Source of the DNA: Parvibaculum sp.
GTDB taxonomy: Bacteria > Pseudomonadota > Alphaproteobacteria > Parvibaculales > Parvibaculaceae
Length of the DNA: 43,939 bases
Direction of reading: 5' to 3'
NCBI RefSeq assembly: GCF_030694575.1
Contig: NZ_JAUYUS010000115.1
Span: forward strand, 1-43,939
Part shown: piece by piece, positions 1 through 7,214 of the stretch
Numbering within the stretch: the first letter of the stretch is position 1
Layout: each line of letters opens with the position of its first letter
Translations under genes and position numbers: made by a program
The notes under the pieces: model-generated
What the model saw: the letters and a program-made list of their open reading frames with translations, nothing else
Database searches by the model: none
What the model was told of the DNA's origin: nothing

Positions 1-61
1 GCCGGGATGACACTTATTTTTTGTTCAGTATAGAGAATATTCCGGCGGGCCGCGAAGGGGC

Positions 62-1054
62 TTACATGATTGCGGGGATGACGCGGTCGGGCGGGCGGTG
101 GCCGTCCATGAAGGTCTTGATGTTGACGATGACCTTGCCGCCCATTTCGACGCGGCCCTCGATGGTGGCGGAGCCCATGTGGGGGAGCGAGACGACGTTT
201 GGGAGTTTCAGGAGGCGCGGGTTGACCGACGGTTCGTGCTCGAAGACGTCGAGGCCGGCGCCGGCGAGTTCGCCGGCTTCCAGCGCGCGGATAAGCGCGT
301 TCTCGTCGATGATTTCGCCGCGCGCGGTGTTGACGATATAGGCTTCCGGTTTCAGCAGCTTCAGGCGGCGCGTGTCGAGCAGGTGGAAGGTCTGCGGCGT
401 GAGCGGGCAATTGACCGAGACGATGTCGACCTTGGGGAGCATGTCGTCGAGGTTTTCCCAGAAGCGCGCTTCGAGCTCCTGCTCGATGACGGCGTTGGCG
501 GGCTTCCTGTTGTGGTAGTGGATTTCGAGGCCGAAGGGTTTGGCGCGGCGGGCGACGGCCTGGCCGATGCGGCCCATGCCGATGATGCCGAGGCGCTTGC
601 CCGTGAGGCGGCGGCCGAGCATCCAGGTCGGCGACCAGCCGGGCCATTGCCCCTCATGCTCGCGGAGATAGCGGGCGCCTTCCGACAGGCGGCGCGGCAC
701 GGCCAGCAGCAGGCCCATGGTCATGTCGGCGGTGTCTTCGGTGAGCACGCCCGGCGTGTTGGTGACGGTGATGCCGCGGCGGCGGGCCGTCTCGACGTCG
801 ATATTGTCGACGCCGGTGCCGAACTGGGCAATGAGGCGGAGATTTTCGCCGGCCTGGGAGAGAAGGCGGGCATCGATGCGGTCCGTCACGGTGGGGACCA
901 GCACGTCGGCCTCGCGGAGGGCGGCGGCAAGCTCGGCGGGCGAAAAGGGGTGGTCGTCGCCGTTCAGCCGGACATCGAACAGTTCGCCCATGCGCGCCTC
1001 GATGGGCGCGGGCAATTTGCGCGTGACGATGACGAGCGGCTTTTTGGCGGTCAT
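62..1054 (-). CDS. D-2-hydroxyacid dehydrogenase (glyoxylate/hydroxypyruvate reductase-like)
   Basis: This 330-residue cytosolic NAD(P)H-dependent oxidoreductase of the D-isomer-specific 2-hydroxyacid dehydrogenase family probably reduces glyoxylate or a related 2-keto acid. The Rossmann motif GIIGMGRIG lies near residues 157-165. The catalytic triad of the family is visible as Arg245 (NTARGE), Glu274 (FEHEP) and His292 (LPHMGSA). The frame stays open for another 186 codons upstream, but that extension is Arg/Pro-rich shadow. The start at MTAKKPLVI is supported by a GGAG ribosome site nine bases upstream and by the usual family length. It is divergent from the SH3-domain gene. The substrate cannot be settled from sequence alone. 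Confidence 0.9.
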   Translation of the reverse strand: MTAKKPLVIVTRKLPAPIEARMGELFDVRLNGDDHPFSPAELAAALREADVLVPTVTDRIDARLLSQAGENLRLIAQFGTGVDNIDVETARRRGITVTNTPGVLTEDTADMTMGLLLAVPRRLSEGARYLREHEGQWPGWSPTWMLGRRLTGKRLGIIGMGRIGQAVARRAKPFGLEIHYHNRKPANAVIEQELEARFWENLDDMLPKVDIVSVNCPLTPQTFHLLDTRRLKLLKPEAYIVNTARGEIIDENALIRALEAGELAGAGLDVFEHEPSVNPRLLKLPNVVSLPHMGSATIEGRVEMGGKVIVNIKTFMDGHRPPDRVIPAIM

Positions 1055-1180
1055 GAGGTACTCCGGCTGCAATGAGCCCTTATTAGCAGGTTTTATCCGT
1101 TTGTTTGCCGCATTTTCTGGCAAAATCCACTGAGTCGGGAACGGGGGCCTGAGCGGACGGGGCGGAAACAAACGGAAGAG

Positions 1181-1780
1181 ATGCCTGAGCGGGTAAAGAC
1201 CATCAACGGGGAAATATCGCGGCGGCTCGCGGGGGGCGCGCTGCTGCTTGCGCTTGCGGCGATTATGGGCACGGGCCCGGCGCGGGCCAGTGACAGGATT
1301 GCGATGGCGGCGCTGGAGACGGCGGAGCCGAGCCAGACGCCCGGCACGGCGACGGGGCTGCCGGTGCCGCGCTATGTGAGCCTGAAATCGGGGCGGGCGA
1401 ATGTCCGGCGGGGGCCGGGGACGGACTTTCCCATCGACTGGGTTTACCGCAAAAGCGGCGTGCCCCTGGAGGTGATCGCGGAATCGAACAACTGGCGGCG
1501 CATCCGCGACCATGAGGGCGATGGCGGCTGGATCTGGCACACGATGCTGGCGGGCGAGCGCAGCGCGATCGTGGACGCGGCGGCGGCGGATGGCGGGCCG
1601 GTGGCGCTGCATGCGGAACCGGACGGCGCGTCAGAGGTGGTGGCCTATGTGGAGAAGGGGCTCGTCGCGCGCGTCACCGCCTGCAAGGGAAACTGGTGCC
1701 GCCTCACCGCGCAGGGACGGGACGGCTGGATCGCGCGCGGCGCGCTCTGGGGCGTCTATCCGGGCGAGGAATTCGAGTAG
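1181..1780 (+). CDS. Exported SH3-like domain protein
   Basis: A 199-residue protein with a hydrophobic N-terminal segment (about residues 15-36, ending GPARAS) that looks like a cleavable signal peptide, so it should act in the periplasm. Two bacterial SH3-like modules follow. The first is at about 64-128 with the typical NVRRGPGTDF motif, and the second is at about 140-195 with GWIARGALWGVYPGEE. Such modules often bind peptidoglycan or proteins, but no catalytic domain is present. It is divergent from the dehydrogenase. Its stop codon lies only four bases from the convergent methyltransferase stop. Confidence 0.8.
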   Translation: MPERVKTINGEISRRLAGGALLLALAAIMGTGPARASDRIAMAALETAEPSQTPGTATGLPVPRYVSLKSGRANVRRGPGTDFPIDWVYRKSGVPLEVIAESNNWRRIRDHEGDGGWIWHTMLAGERSAIVDAAAADGGPVALHAEPDGASEVVAYVEKGLVARVTACKGNWCRLTAQGRDGWIARGALWGVYPGEEFE

Positions 1781-1784
1781 GCGC

Positions 1785-2420
1785 CTATTTCTTCACGCCG
1801 CGCAGGAAGTGGAGATCGAGCCAGCCGAGGGGCCCGTGCGCGATATCGCCGAAGCCTTCGGTGGCAAGCGGCGCGCGCCAGAGATCGAGATCGAAGCGGC
1901 CGTGGGGCCCGTGCTTCGCCGAGAGATGCGTGCGGCTTGCGAGGCTGCCCGCGTAATCGACCAGCAGGAGGCGGCCACCGGGGCGGAGCACGCGGGCGGC
2001 CTCGCGCAACGCAGCCAACCTTTTCGCCTCCGGCACCATGTGCATCACCGTCGTCAGCGTGACAACATCGAAGCTCGCATCGGTGAAGGGAAGCGAGGCC
2101 GTGTCGGCGGCGCGGAAGACGATGTCCGCGCGGGCACGGCGCGCCTTGCGGCGGGCGGCGGCGAGCATGTTTTCCGAGAGGTCGACGCCGAGGACGCTGC
2201 CGCCCGGCTGGACGCGGCGCCAGGCGGCGACGGCCTGCGTGCCGGTGCCGCAGCCGATGTCGAGCATGCGCTCGCCCGGCGCGACGGCGGCGAGGTCGAG
2301 CAGGCGGGCACGGTAGGCGGCATCGCGGCCGCGCGTGAGGAGGAGGATCAGGAGATCGTAGAGCCTCGGGAAGCCGATGCCACGGCTTTCATCCGCCGCC
2401 GTCGCGTTGTTGCCGTGCAT
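1785..2420 (-). CDS. Class I SAM-dependent methyltransferase
   Basis: A 211-residue cytosolic protein with the class I methyltransferase core. Motif I MLDIGCGTGTQ binds SAM, an acidic VDLSENML follows the second strand, and VLRPGGRLLLVDY is the post-motif. It resembles the UbiE/BioC-like Methyltransf_11 group, but nothing in the context shows the substrate. The chosen ATG has a perfect AGGAGG site seven bases upstream, which excludes the 84 extra codons open upstream. It is divergent from the TetR-family gene, which may therefore control it. Confidence 0.85.
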   Translation of the reverse strand: MHGNNATAADESRGIGFPRLYDLLILLLTRGRDAAYRARLLDLAAVAPGERMLDIGCGTGTQAVAAWRRVQPGGSVLGVDLSENMLAAARRKARRARADIVFRAADTASLPFTDASFDVVTLTTVMHMVPEAKRLAALREAARVLRPGGRLLLVDYAGSLASRTHLSAKHGPHGRFDLDLWRAPLATEGFGDIAHGPLGWLDLHFLRGVKK

Positions 2421-2559
2421 GAAACCGCCTCCTTGCCTGCGCCGTCCGCCCCTTGGCAAGAGCGCGGGGCGGGACCATCTGTCCGATTGTGAACAGGCTG
2501 TGCGGGACGCGCCATGAACGGCGGGGCGCGAATGTCCGCTAAGGGACGGGAGAGGCGTT

Positions 2560-3144
2560 TTGTCCGGGAAAAGCGAAGGCGGGACAATCGACCGGCGCGC
2601 GGCGCGGACGCGCAAGGCGCTGCACGAAGGGCTGTTGCGGCTCGTGACGCGCAAGGGATATGAGGCGATCACCGTTCAGGACCTCATCGAAGAGGCGGAT
2701 GTCGGCCGCTCGACCTTCTATGCGCATTACACCGGCAAGGAAGACCTGCTCCGCAGCGGCTTTGCCATGCTGCGCGCGGAGCTCTCCGCCACCGAAGCGG
2801 ACGGGCAGGCGGGAGACGAGCCGCTCCGCTTCAGCCGCGCGATGTTCGACCATGCGGGGCGATATGCGGATGTCTTCCGGGCGATGACGGGCAGCCGGGG
2901 GAGCCTGGTGGCGCTGGAGGAAATCCGCCGCGCGCTTTCCGAGATCGTGCGGCGGGAATTGCCGAAAGGCGGAAAGGACGAAGGCCTGCCGCGCGAGGTT
3001 TATGTGCAATTCACTGTCGGCACGCTGCTGACGCTGCTGACATGGTGGCTCGAAAAGAAGCCGGGGCTGAAACCGGCGCAGGTGGACGCGATGTTCCGCC
3101 GGCTGGTGCTACAGGGGATCGGCGACGGCGCCGAGCGCCGGTAG
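2560..3144 (+). CDS. TetR/AcrR-family transcriptional regulator
   Basis: A 194-residue regulator with an N-terminal helix-turn-helix (about residues 12-60; TVQDLIEEADVGRSTFYAHY is the recognition region) followed by an all-helical ligand/dimer domain. Translation probably starts at a TTG with a GGGAGAGG-like site just upstream; the nearby ATG at 2532 is in another frame. It is divergent from the methyltransferase across 139 bp and may repress itself and that gene. Its stop is three bases from the convergent DUF3501 stop, with no terminator hairpin between them. The ligand is unknown. Confidence 0.82.
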   Translation: MSGKSEGGTIDRRAARTRKALHEGLLRLVTRKGYEAITVQDLIEEADVGRSTFYAHYTGKEDLLRSGFAMLRAELSATEADGQAGDEPLRFSRAMFDHAGRYADVFRAMTGSRGSLVALEEIRRALSEIVRRELPKGGKDEGLPREVYVQFTVGTLLTLLTWWLEKKPGLKPAQVDAMFRRLVLQGIGDGAERR

Positions 3145-3147
3145 CTA

Positions 3148-3741
3148 TCAGGCGAAGTCCTTCGCGAGCGCCTCTTTCACCGCGGGCGGGAGGACTGCCA
3201 TGTGGTGGTAGTTCTCGTGGGCGATGACGGCGAGGACCTGGGTTTCGGGCGCGCGGAATTTCGCGATCTGTTCGGGCGTGAAGCGGAAATGGACGAAATG
3301 GACGGAGGAGGTCTTGCCGTCGGCTTTCGTGCGCTCGACATCCGTCTCGGCTTCGCCGGGCACCTTCTCGCCGCCGACATCAATATAGAGATGTTTCTCG
3401 ACCCAGGTGATCGACCGCAGGAACCTGTCGCGGCGGACCTCGTCGTTGATCTCGAACATGATGGTGGCGACGAGTTCGTTGCCTTGCGGGATCAGCGGGT
3501 TATAGGCGCGAAGTTCGTCCTCGAGCTGTTCGGCGCCGCCTTTCTCGATGTGCAGCATTTCCTGGACCTGCTGGAACATCGTGTCGTAGTTCTCGAAATA
3601 GAAAGTGGCGTAGGGGCCGACTTCGACGCGGCGGTTCTTCTTCAGCGCGGTGATCGCGGTGCGGCGTTCCTTCCGCTCCTTCGCGTAGGTTTCGTAGGGG
3701 AGAATGTCGGCGGGGGTGATTTCTTTTTTCATCGCACTCAT
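3148..3741 (-). CDS. DUF3501 family protein, third gene of the rubrerythrin cluster
   Basis: A 197-residue soluble protein without signal peptide or membrane segment, matching my memory of the DUF3501 family. Visible landmarks are ILPYETYAKERKERR near the N-terminus, a QQVQEMLHIEKGG stretch, and a C-terminal VIAHENYHHMAVLPP whose His/Glu residues could bind metal. Two starts are possible: MSAMKKE (used here, AAGG eight bases upstream) or MKKE at 3732. It lies 35 bp after the Fe-S oxidoreductase and is probably co-transcribed with it and rubrerythrin. The function is not known to me; the context suggests a role in peroxide or iron handling. Confidence 0.8.
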   Translation of the reverse strand: MSAMKKEITPADILPYETYAKERKERRTAITALKKNRRVEVGPYATFYFENYDTMFQQVQEMLHIEKGGAEQLEDELRAYNPLIPQGNELVATIMFEINDEVRRDRFLRSITWVEKHLYIDVGGEKVPGEAETDVERTKADGKTSSVHFVHFRFTPEQIAKFRAPETQVLAVIAHENYHHMAVLPPAVKEALAKDFA

Positions 3742-3776
3742 CTCTTGAACCTTTTTTCCGGAGTTCGTCCCCCCGC

Positions 3777-5150
3777 TTACTGAATCAATCCCCAGGCGCG
3801 CGCCATGATTTCGATCGGGTGCTGCGCCACCGGCAATTGCGGCTCGCCCAGGGTTTCGATCTCGTGGGTGAGGTGCTTGGCGGCGAGCGGGCAATCCGAC
3901 GTCACATATTTGTTGCCGGTCTTGGCGACATTGCGGGACGCGGTCTTGCCGACCTTCATGGCGACGTCGAAGGTTTCCTTCATGACGCCGAAGGTTCCTC
4001 CGTGTCCGGAGCAACGCTCGACCACGTCGACTTTGATGTCGGGGATGAGGCGGAGCATCTCGGCCGATTTCGCACCCATGTTCTGCGCGCGGGCATGGCA
4101 GGCGAGATGCGCCGTGACGCCGCCCTCGACGGGGCGAAGGCCGGCGGCAAGGCCCTCCTTCTTTGCGATGTCGACGACATATTCGTCGATGTCGCGCGTC
4201 GCGGCGGAGAGGCGCATCACGTCTTCGTTCTCGGGCAGGATGAGCGGCCATTCGAATTTGAACATGAGGCCGCAGGAAGCGGTGAGCGTGATAATGTCGT
4301 AGCCCTTGTCGATCCAGGCGCACATATCCTTCGCGACTTTTTCCGCCTGGGCGGCGACTTTTTCGATGTTGCCCTGTTCGAGGAAGGGCATGCCGCAACA
4401 GCCGGGATAGGCGACTTCCGTCTCGACGCCATTATGCGCGAGGACGAGGCGCGCGGCTTCGCCGACGCCCGGATTGTTGTAGTTGACGAAGCAGGTGGCG
4501 AAGAGGACGACCTTGCGGCCCGCGGCGGGCGCGGGCTTCGGCGCGGAGAGGCCCTCCTTGTCCTGCTTCTTCGCGCGCATCGTGAATGTCTGCCCATGAA
4601 ACTTCGGCAACTCGGCGCGGCGGTCGATCCCTGCCACGGCCTCGAGGACGGGGCGCGTCAATTTGTTGGAACGGGACGAGCCCCAATTCGCAAGCGGCGC
4701 GACGGGCTGGGCGAGCTTGCCGTTGCGGTCCGTCTGCGCGAGCTGCGCCTGCACGAAGGGGAAGCCTTCCTTTTCTTTTCCTTCGGCCGCGCGGTAGCGC
4801 AGCATCAGATGCGGGAAGTCGAGATTGAATTCATGCGGCGGCACATAGGGGCACTTCGTCATGTAGCACATGTCGCAGAGCGTGCAGGCCTCGACGACGG
4901 GACCGAAATCGGATGATTTCACCTCGTCGAGTTCACCGGTCGGGCTCTCGTCGATCAGGTCGAAGAGGCGCGGGAAACTGTCACAGAGATTGAAGCAGCG
5001 GCGGCAGCCGTGACAGATGTCGAAGATGCGGCGCATTTCGGCATCGATCTTTTCGGCGTCGTAGAAGTCCGGGTTGCGCCACTCGATCGGATGACGGATC
5101 GGGGCTTCGGTGCTTCCCTCTTTAGGGCCGCCTTCTATCGGGCTGCTCAT
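3777..5150 (-). CDS. HdrD/GlpC-like Fe-S oxidoreductase, candidate electron donor to rubrerythrin
   Basis: A 457-residue cytosolic protein. Two [4Fe-4S] motifs lie near the N-terminus: Cys46/49/52/56 in CHGCRRCFNLC and Cys89/92/95/100 in CTLCDMCYMTKC. Two cysteine-rich CCG domains follow. The first has Cys220, CCG at 251-253 and Cys293. In the second the CCG is replaced by C380-S-G-H-G-G, with Cys351 and Cys420. This layout matches glycerol-3-phosphate dehydrogenase subunit C and heterodisulfide reductase D-type subunits, but no GlpA/GlpB is nearby. Placement between rubrerythrin and DUF3501 suggests it passes electrons to rubrerythrin; that is inference. Confidence 0.88.
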   Translation of the reverse strand: MSSPIEGGPKEGSTEAPIRHPIEWRNPDFYDAEKIDAEMRRIFDICHGCRRCFNLCDSFPRLFDLIDESPTGELDEVKSSDFGPVVEACTLCDMCYMTKCPYVPPHEFNLDFPHLMLRYRAAEGKEKEGFPFVQAQLAQTDRNGKLAQPVAPLANWGSSRSNKLTRPVLEAVAGIDRRAELPKFHGQTFTMRAKKQDKEGLSAPKPAPAAGRKVVLFATCFVNYNNPGVGEAARLVLAHNGVETEVAYPGCCGMPFLEQGNIEKVAAQAEKVAKDMCAWIDKGYDIITLTASCGLMFKFEWPLILPENEDVMRLSAATRDIDEYVVDIAKKEGLAAGLRPVEGGVTAHLACHARAQNMGAKSAEMLRLIPDIKVDVVERCSGHGGTFGVMKETFDVAMKVGKTASRNVAKTGNKYVTSDCPLAAKHLTHEIETLGEPQLPVAQHPIEIMARAWGLIQ

Positions 5151-5185
5151 CGGCTTTCATCTCCGGGGATGGACGGGCGCGTGGA

Positions 5186-5211
5186 GGCCGGAGAGGCGAA
5201 CCCCTCCGGCC
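5186..5211 (-). promoter_or_regulatory. Intercistronic stem-loop between rubrerythrin and the Fe-S gene
   Basis: Perfect 8-bp inverted arms GGCCGGAG (5186-5193) and CTCCGGCC (5204-5211) with a 10-nt loop, in the 84-bp gap after the rubrerythrin stop. No T-run follows on the minus strand, so it is more likely an mRNA-stabilising or processing hairpin than a full terminator. It could allow more rubrerythrin than Fe-S protein from one transcript. Confidence 0.5.
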
Positions 5212-5234
5212 ACACGATGATCGCGAAGCAGCGC

Positions 5235-5657
5235 TTAGCTGCCGAGGCTGTCCAGGGCCTTCTGGAAACGGCCGGCATGGCTCTTCTCGGCCTTGGCGAG
5301 CGTTTCGAACCAGTCGGCGATTTCGTCGAAGCCTTCATCGCGCGCGGTGCGCGCCATGCCCGGATACATGTCCGTGTATTCGTGGGTTTCGCCCGCGATG
5401 GCCGCCTTCAGGTTCTTGTCGGTGGCGCCGATGGGCTCGCCCGTCGCCGGATCGCCGACTTCCTCGAGGAATTCGAGATGGCCGTGCGCATGGCCCGTCT
5501 CGCCTTCGGCGGTCGAGCGGAACACGGCGGCGACGTCGTTGAAGCCTTCGACGTCGGCCTTCTGAGCGAAATAGAGATAGCGGCGGTTGGCCTGGCTTTC
5601 GCCGGCGAACGCTTCTTTGAGATTTTCCCAGGTCTTGGAACCGGAAAGCGATGCCAT
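5235..5657 (-). CDS. rbr: Rubrerythrin (ferritin-like diiron peroxidase, no rubredoxin domain)
   Basis: A 140-residue four-helix-bundle diiron protein that reduces hydrogen peroxide in the cytosol. The full ligand set of rubrerythrins is visible: Glu20, Glu53, His56, Glu90, Glu93, Glu124 and His127. The C-terminal rubredoxin domain of classical rubrerythrin is missing, so an outside electron donor is needed; the Fe-S protein immediately downstream is the obvious candidate. The ATG used has GAGGAG seven bases upstream; a further ATG 15 bases upstream lacks this. A good promoter and a Fur-family-like palindrome lie about 150-200 bp upstream. Confidence 0.92.
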   Translation of the reverse strand: MASLSGSKTWENLKEAFAGESQANRRYLYFAQKADVEGFNDVAAVFRSTAEGETGHAHGHLEFLEEVGDPATGEPIGATDKNLKAAIAGETHEYTDMYPGMARTARDEGFDEIADWFETLAKAEKSHAGRFQKALDSLGS

Positions 5658-5810
5658 GATGTTGCTCCTCACTTGTGCGTTTGACGATCACTAGAAACCG
5701 GGCCCGGTGCCCGTTCGGGCGCCGACAGCCGTGCACCGGGCGGGCTTGGAGCCTTTTCCGGCGCTTCCCGCCACCCTTCGGGAAAGGGCGGGTCTGGGAG
5801 GTTGACTGAG

Positions 5811-5839
5811 ATTCTAGGGCCGTTAACCGGAGTGGTCAA
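5811..5839 (-). promoter_or_regulatory. Sigma70-type promoter of the rubrerythrin operon
   Basis: On the minus strand TTGACC (5834-5839) and TAGAAT (5811-5816) are separated by 17 bp, close to the housekeeping consensus. This predicts a 5' leader of roughly 150 nt before the rubrerythrin ATG. The leader contains GC-rich hairpins, for example CCCGCC at 5767-5772 pairing within GGGCGGG at 5786-5792. Confidence 0.6.
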
Positions 5840-5843
5840 CAGA

Positions 5844-5858
5844 TTGGATATATTCCAA
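5844..5858. promoter_or_regulatory. Fur-family-like operator upstream of rubrerythrin
   Basis: The 15-bp sequence TTGGATATATTCCAA has perfect 5-bp outer arms and resembles the 7-1-7 boxes bound by Fur, PerR and Irr proteins. It ends four bases upstream of the predicted -35 box, between irr and rubrerythrin, so Irr is the natural candidate regulator. It is not an exact match to the published Irr consensus that I remember. Confidence 0.5.
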
Positions 5859-5899
5859 ACAAACTTTTTAGTTATTGTTTTTGCGAGGAATTCTTAAGA

Positions 5900-5925
5900 C
5901 GACCGGTCAGTTCCGGGGCCGGTCG
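5900..5925 (-). terminator. Possible hairpin at the end of irr
   Basis: Inverted arms CGACCGG and CCGGTCG (7 bp, 12-nt loop) overlap the irr stop codon. On the minus strand the stem is followed by TCTTAAG, without a clear T-run, so termination is only possible and not strong. Confidence 0.35.
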
Positions 5926-6332
5926 TGGAGGCGGACGATGACATCCACACGGGCGATATCCATGCCCTCCGGCGCCTCCGGCAGCTTGCCGATGGTGACG
6001 TCCTGGCCGGCGATATCCATGAGCGCGCCATCCTTCTCGATGAAGAAGTGATGGTGGTCATCGATGTTGGTGTCGAAATAGGTCCGCGAGCTGTCCACCA
6101 CGACCTCGCGCAGGAGGCCCGCGCCGGTGAACTGGTGCAGCGTGTTGTAGACGGTGGCGAGAGAGACGCTGACGCCTGCCTTCTGCGCTTCCTCGTGCAG
6201 GGCTTCGGCCGTGACATGCCGGTCGCCGCCGTCGAACAGGAGGCGGCCCAGAGCCAGCCGCTGGCGCGTCGGGCGAAGCCCGGCGTCCCGCAACCTGGTG
6301 AGCGTCTGTGCGTAGGGTCTTTCCTGCGTCAC
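5907..6332 (-). CDS. irr: Irr, Fur-family iron response regulator
   Basis: A 141-residue winged-helix regulator. The N-terminal DNA-binding part contains LRPTRQRLALGRLLF and SLATVYNTLHQFT, and the dimer domain carries HHH at 93-95, the His cluster linked to haem binding in rhizobial Irr. It has no cysteine at all, so it lacks both the CxxC zinc sites of Fur and the N-terminal haem regulatory motif of Bradyrhizobium Irr. Irr proteins repress or activate iron and haem genes according to haem status. The order irr next to fabA is common in alphaproteobacteria. A 17-bp perfect-arm palindrome overlaps its likely promoter, suggesting autoregulation. Confidence 0.9.
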   Translation of the reverse strand: MTQERPYAQTLTRLRDAGLRPTRQRLALGRLLFDGGDRHVTAEALHEEAQKAGVSVSLATVYNTLHQFTGAGLLREVVVDSSRTYFDTNIDDHHHFFIEKDGALMDIAGQDVTIGKLPEAPEGMDIARVDVIVRLHDRPRN

Positions 6333-6386
6333 GAACTTTCGTCCTCTGGTTTCCGGCGGCCCCGATCCGTTTCGTATAGAAGACGG

Positions 6387-6417
6387 ATTAAAGGCTGCAG
6401 TTTGTAATCGTTACAAA
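6387..6417 (-). promoter_or_regulatory. irr promoter with overlapping palindromic operator
   Basis: TTTGTAATCGTTACAAA at 6401-6417 has perfect 7-bp arms around TCG. On the minus strand a -35-like TTGTAA (6411-6416) inside the palindrome and a -10-like TTTAAT (6387-6392) are 18 bp apart, so a bound regulator would block RNA polymerase. The site is 69-85 bp upstream of the irr start and about 230 bp upstream of fabA. Confidence 0.55.
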
Positions 6418-6548
6418 CAAATAGATAGTGTGTGCGTCATAGGTTTGTCAAGGGCGCGGCGGCGGCCATGGCGGGCGCTAAATGCCCGTAAGCCAAGGGT
6501 TTGCGGCGGCTCAAGGGTGTGTTACGAAGCGCAGAAGGCGAGGAAACC

Positions 6549-6582
6549 GGGACGGCAAAAGCCGTCCCAAAGTGAGGACGGC
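6549..6582 (+). promoter_or_regulatory. Two mutually exclusive hairpins upstream of fabA
   Basis: The irr-fabA gap (313 bp) contains GGGACGGC (6549-6556), AAAA, GCCGTCCC (6561-6568) and then GGACGGC (6576-6582). The middle arm can pair with either outer arm: an 8-bp stem with a 4-nt loop, or a 7-bp stem with an 8-nt loop. I found no convincing fabA promoter in the gap and no other gene. Confidence 0.45.
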
Positions 6583-6645
6583 TCCGGATAGCACCACGGC
6601 GAGCGCCGGCAGATGCGGATCGGGCCTTTTGTTGAGCGGATGGAA

Positions 6646-7164
6646 ATGGCGGAGCAGAAGTCGGCATATTCCTACGAAGATTTGCTCGAATGCGGGCATG
6701 GCCGGCTGTTCGGCCCCGGCAACGCACAGCTGCCCCTGCCCCCCATGCTGATGATCGATCGCATCACCCATATTTCGGATGAAGGCGGCGAACACGGCAA
6801 AGGCCTCATCAAGGCCGAATTCGACATCAAGCCGGATCTCTGGTTCTTCCCCTGCCATTTCGAAGGCGACCCGATCATGCCGGGTTGCCTCGGCCTCGAC
6901 GGTGCATGGCAGTTGCTCGGCTTTTTCCTCGGCTGGATCGGCGGCAAGGGCAAGGGACGCGCGGTCGGCGTGGGCGAAGTGAAATTCTCCGCCATGGTGA
7001 CGCCCGCCATCAAAAAGATCGAATACATCATTCAGCTCAAGCGTGTCGTGAACCGCCGGCTGGTGGTCGGCGTTGCCGACTGCACCATTCTGGCCGATGG
7101 TGAACTGGCCTTCACCATCAACGACATGAAAGTCGGACTGCAAGCCGAAGGGCAGGCGGCCTGA
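6646..7164 (+). CDS. fabA: 3-hydroxydecanoyl-ACP dehydratase/isomerase FabA
   Basis: A 172-residue cytosolic enzyme that dehydrates 3-hydroxyacyl-ACP and isomerises trans-2- to cis-3-decenoyl-ACP, the entry point to unsaturated fatty acids. The hot-dog fold active site is seen as His71 (CHFEGDP) and Asp85 ([10 protein letters not shown]), with the strongly conserved [13 protein letters not shown]. Upstream in-frame ATGs at 6613 and 6640 exist. [14 protein letters not shown] was chosen because alphaproteobacterial FabA proteins begin this way and the length fits. It is the first gene of fabA-fabB-fabI, with 50 bp to fabB. Confidence 0.95.
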   Translation: MAEQKSAYSYEDLLECGHGRLFGPGNAQLPLPPMLMIDRITHISDEGGEHGKGLIKAEFDIKPDLWFFPCHFEGDPIMPGCLGLDGAWQLLGFFLGWIGGKGKGRAVGVGEVKFSAMVTPAIKKIEYIIQLKRVVNRRLVVGVADCTILADGELAFTINDMKVGLQAEGQAA

Positions 7165-7214
7165 CAAGACGGCGACGCAGATGATTTTTTATCCGCAGTG
7201 AAAGAGAGGCTGCC

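Noticed and set aside
98-1075. Long plus-strand frame (325 codons) opposite the dehydrogenase gene
   Set aside because: It lies wholly antisense to a protein with clear catalytic motifs and has a composition typical of GC-rich shadow frames.
6421-6548. Promoter for fabA
   Set aside because: TTGTCA near 6445 and TTGCGG near 6499 lack convincing -10 boxes at 16-18 bp, so none was annotated.
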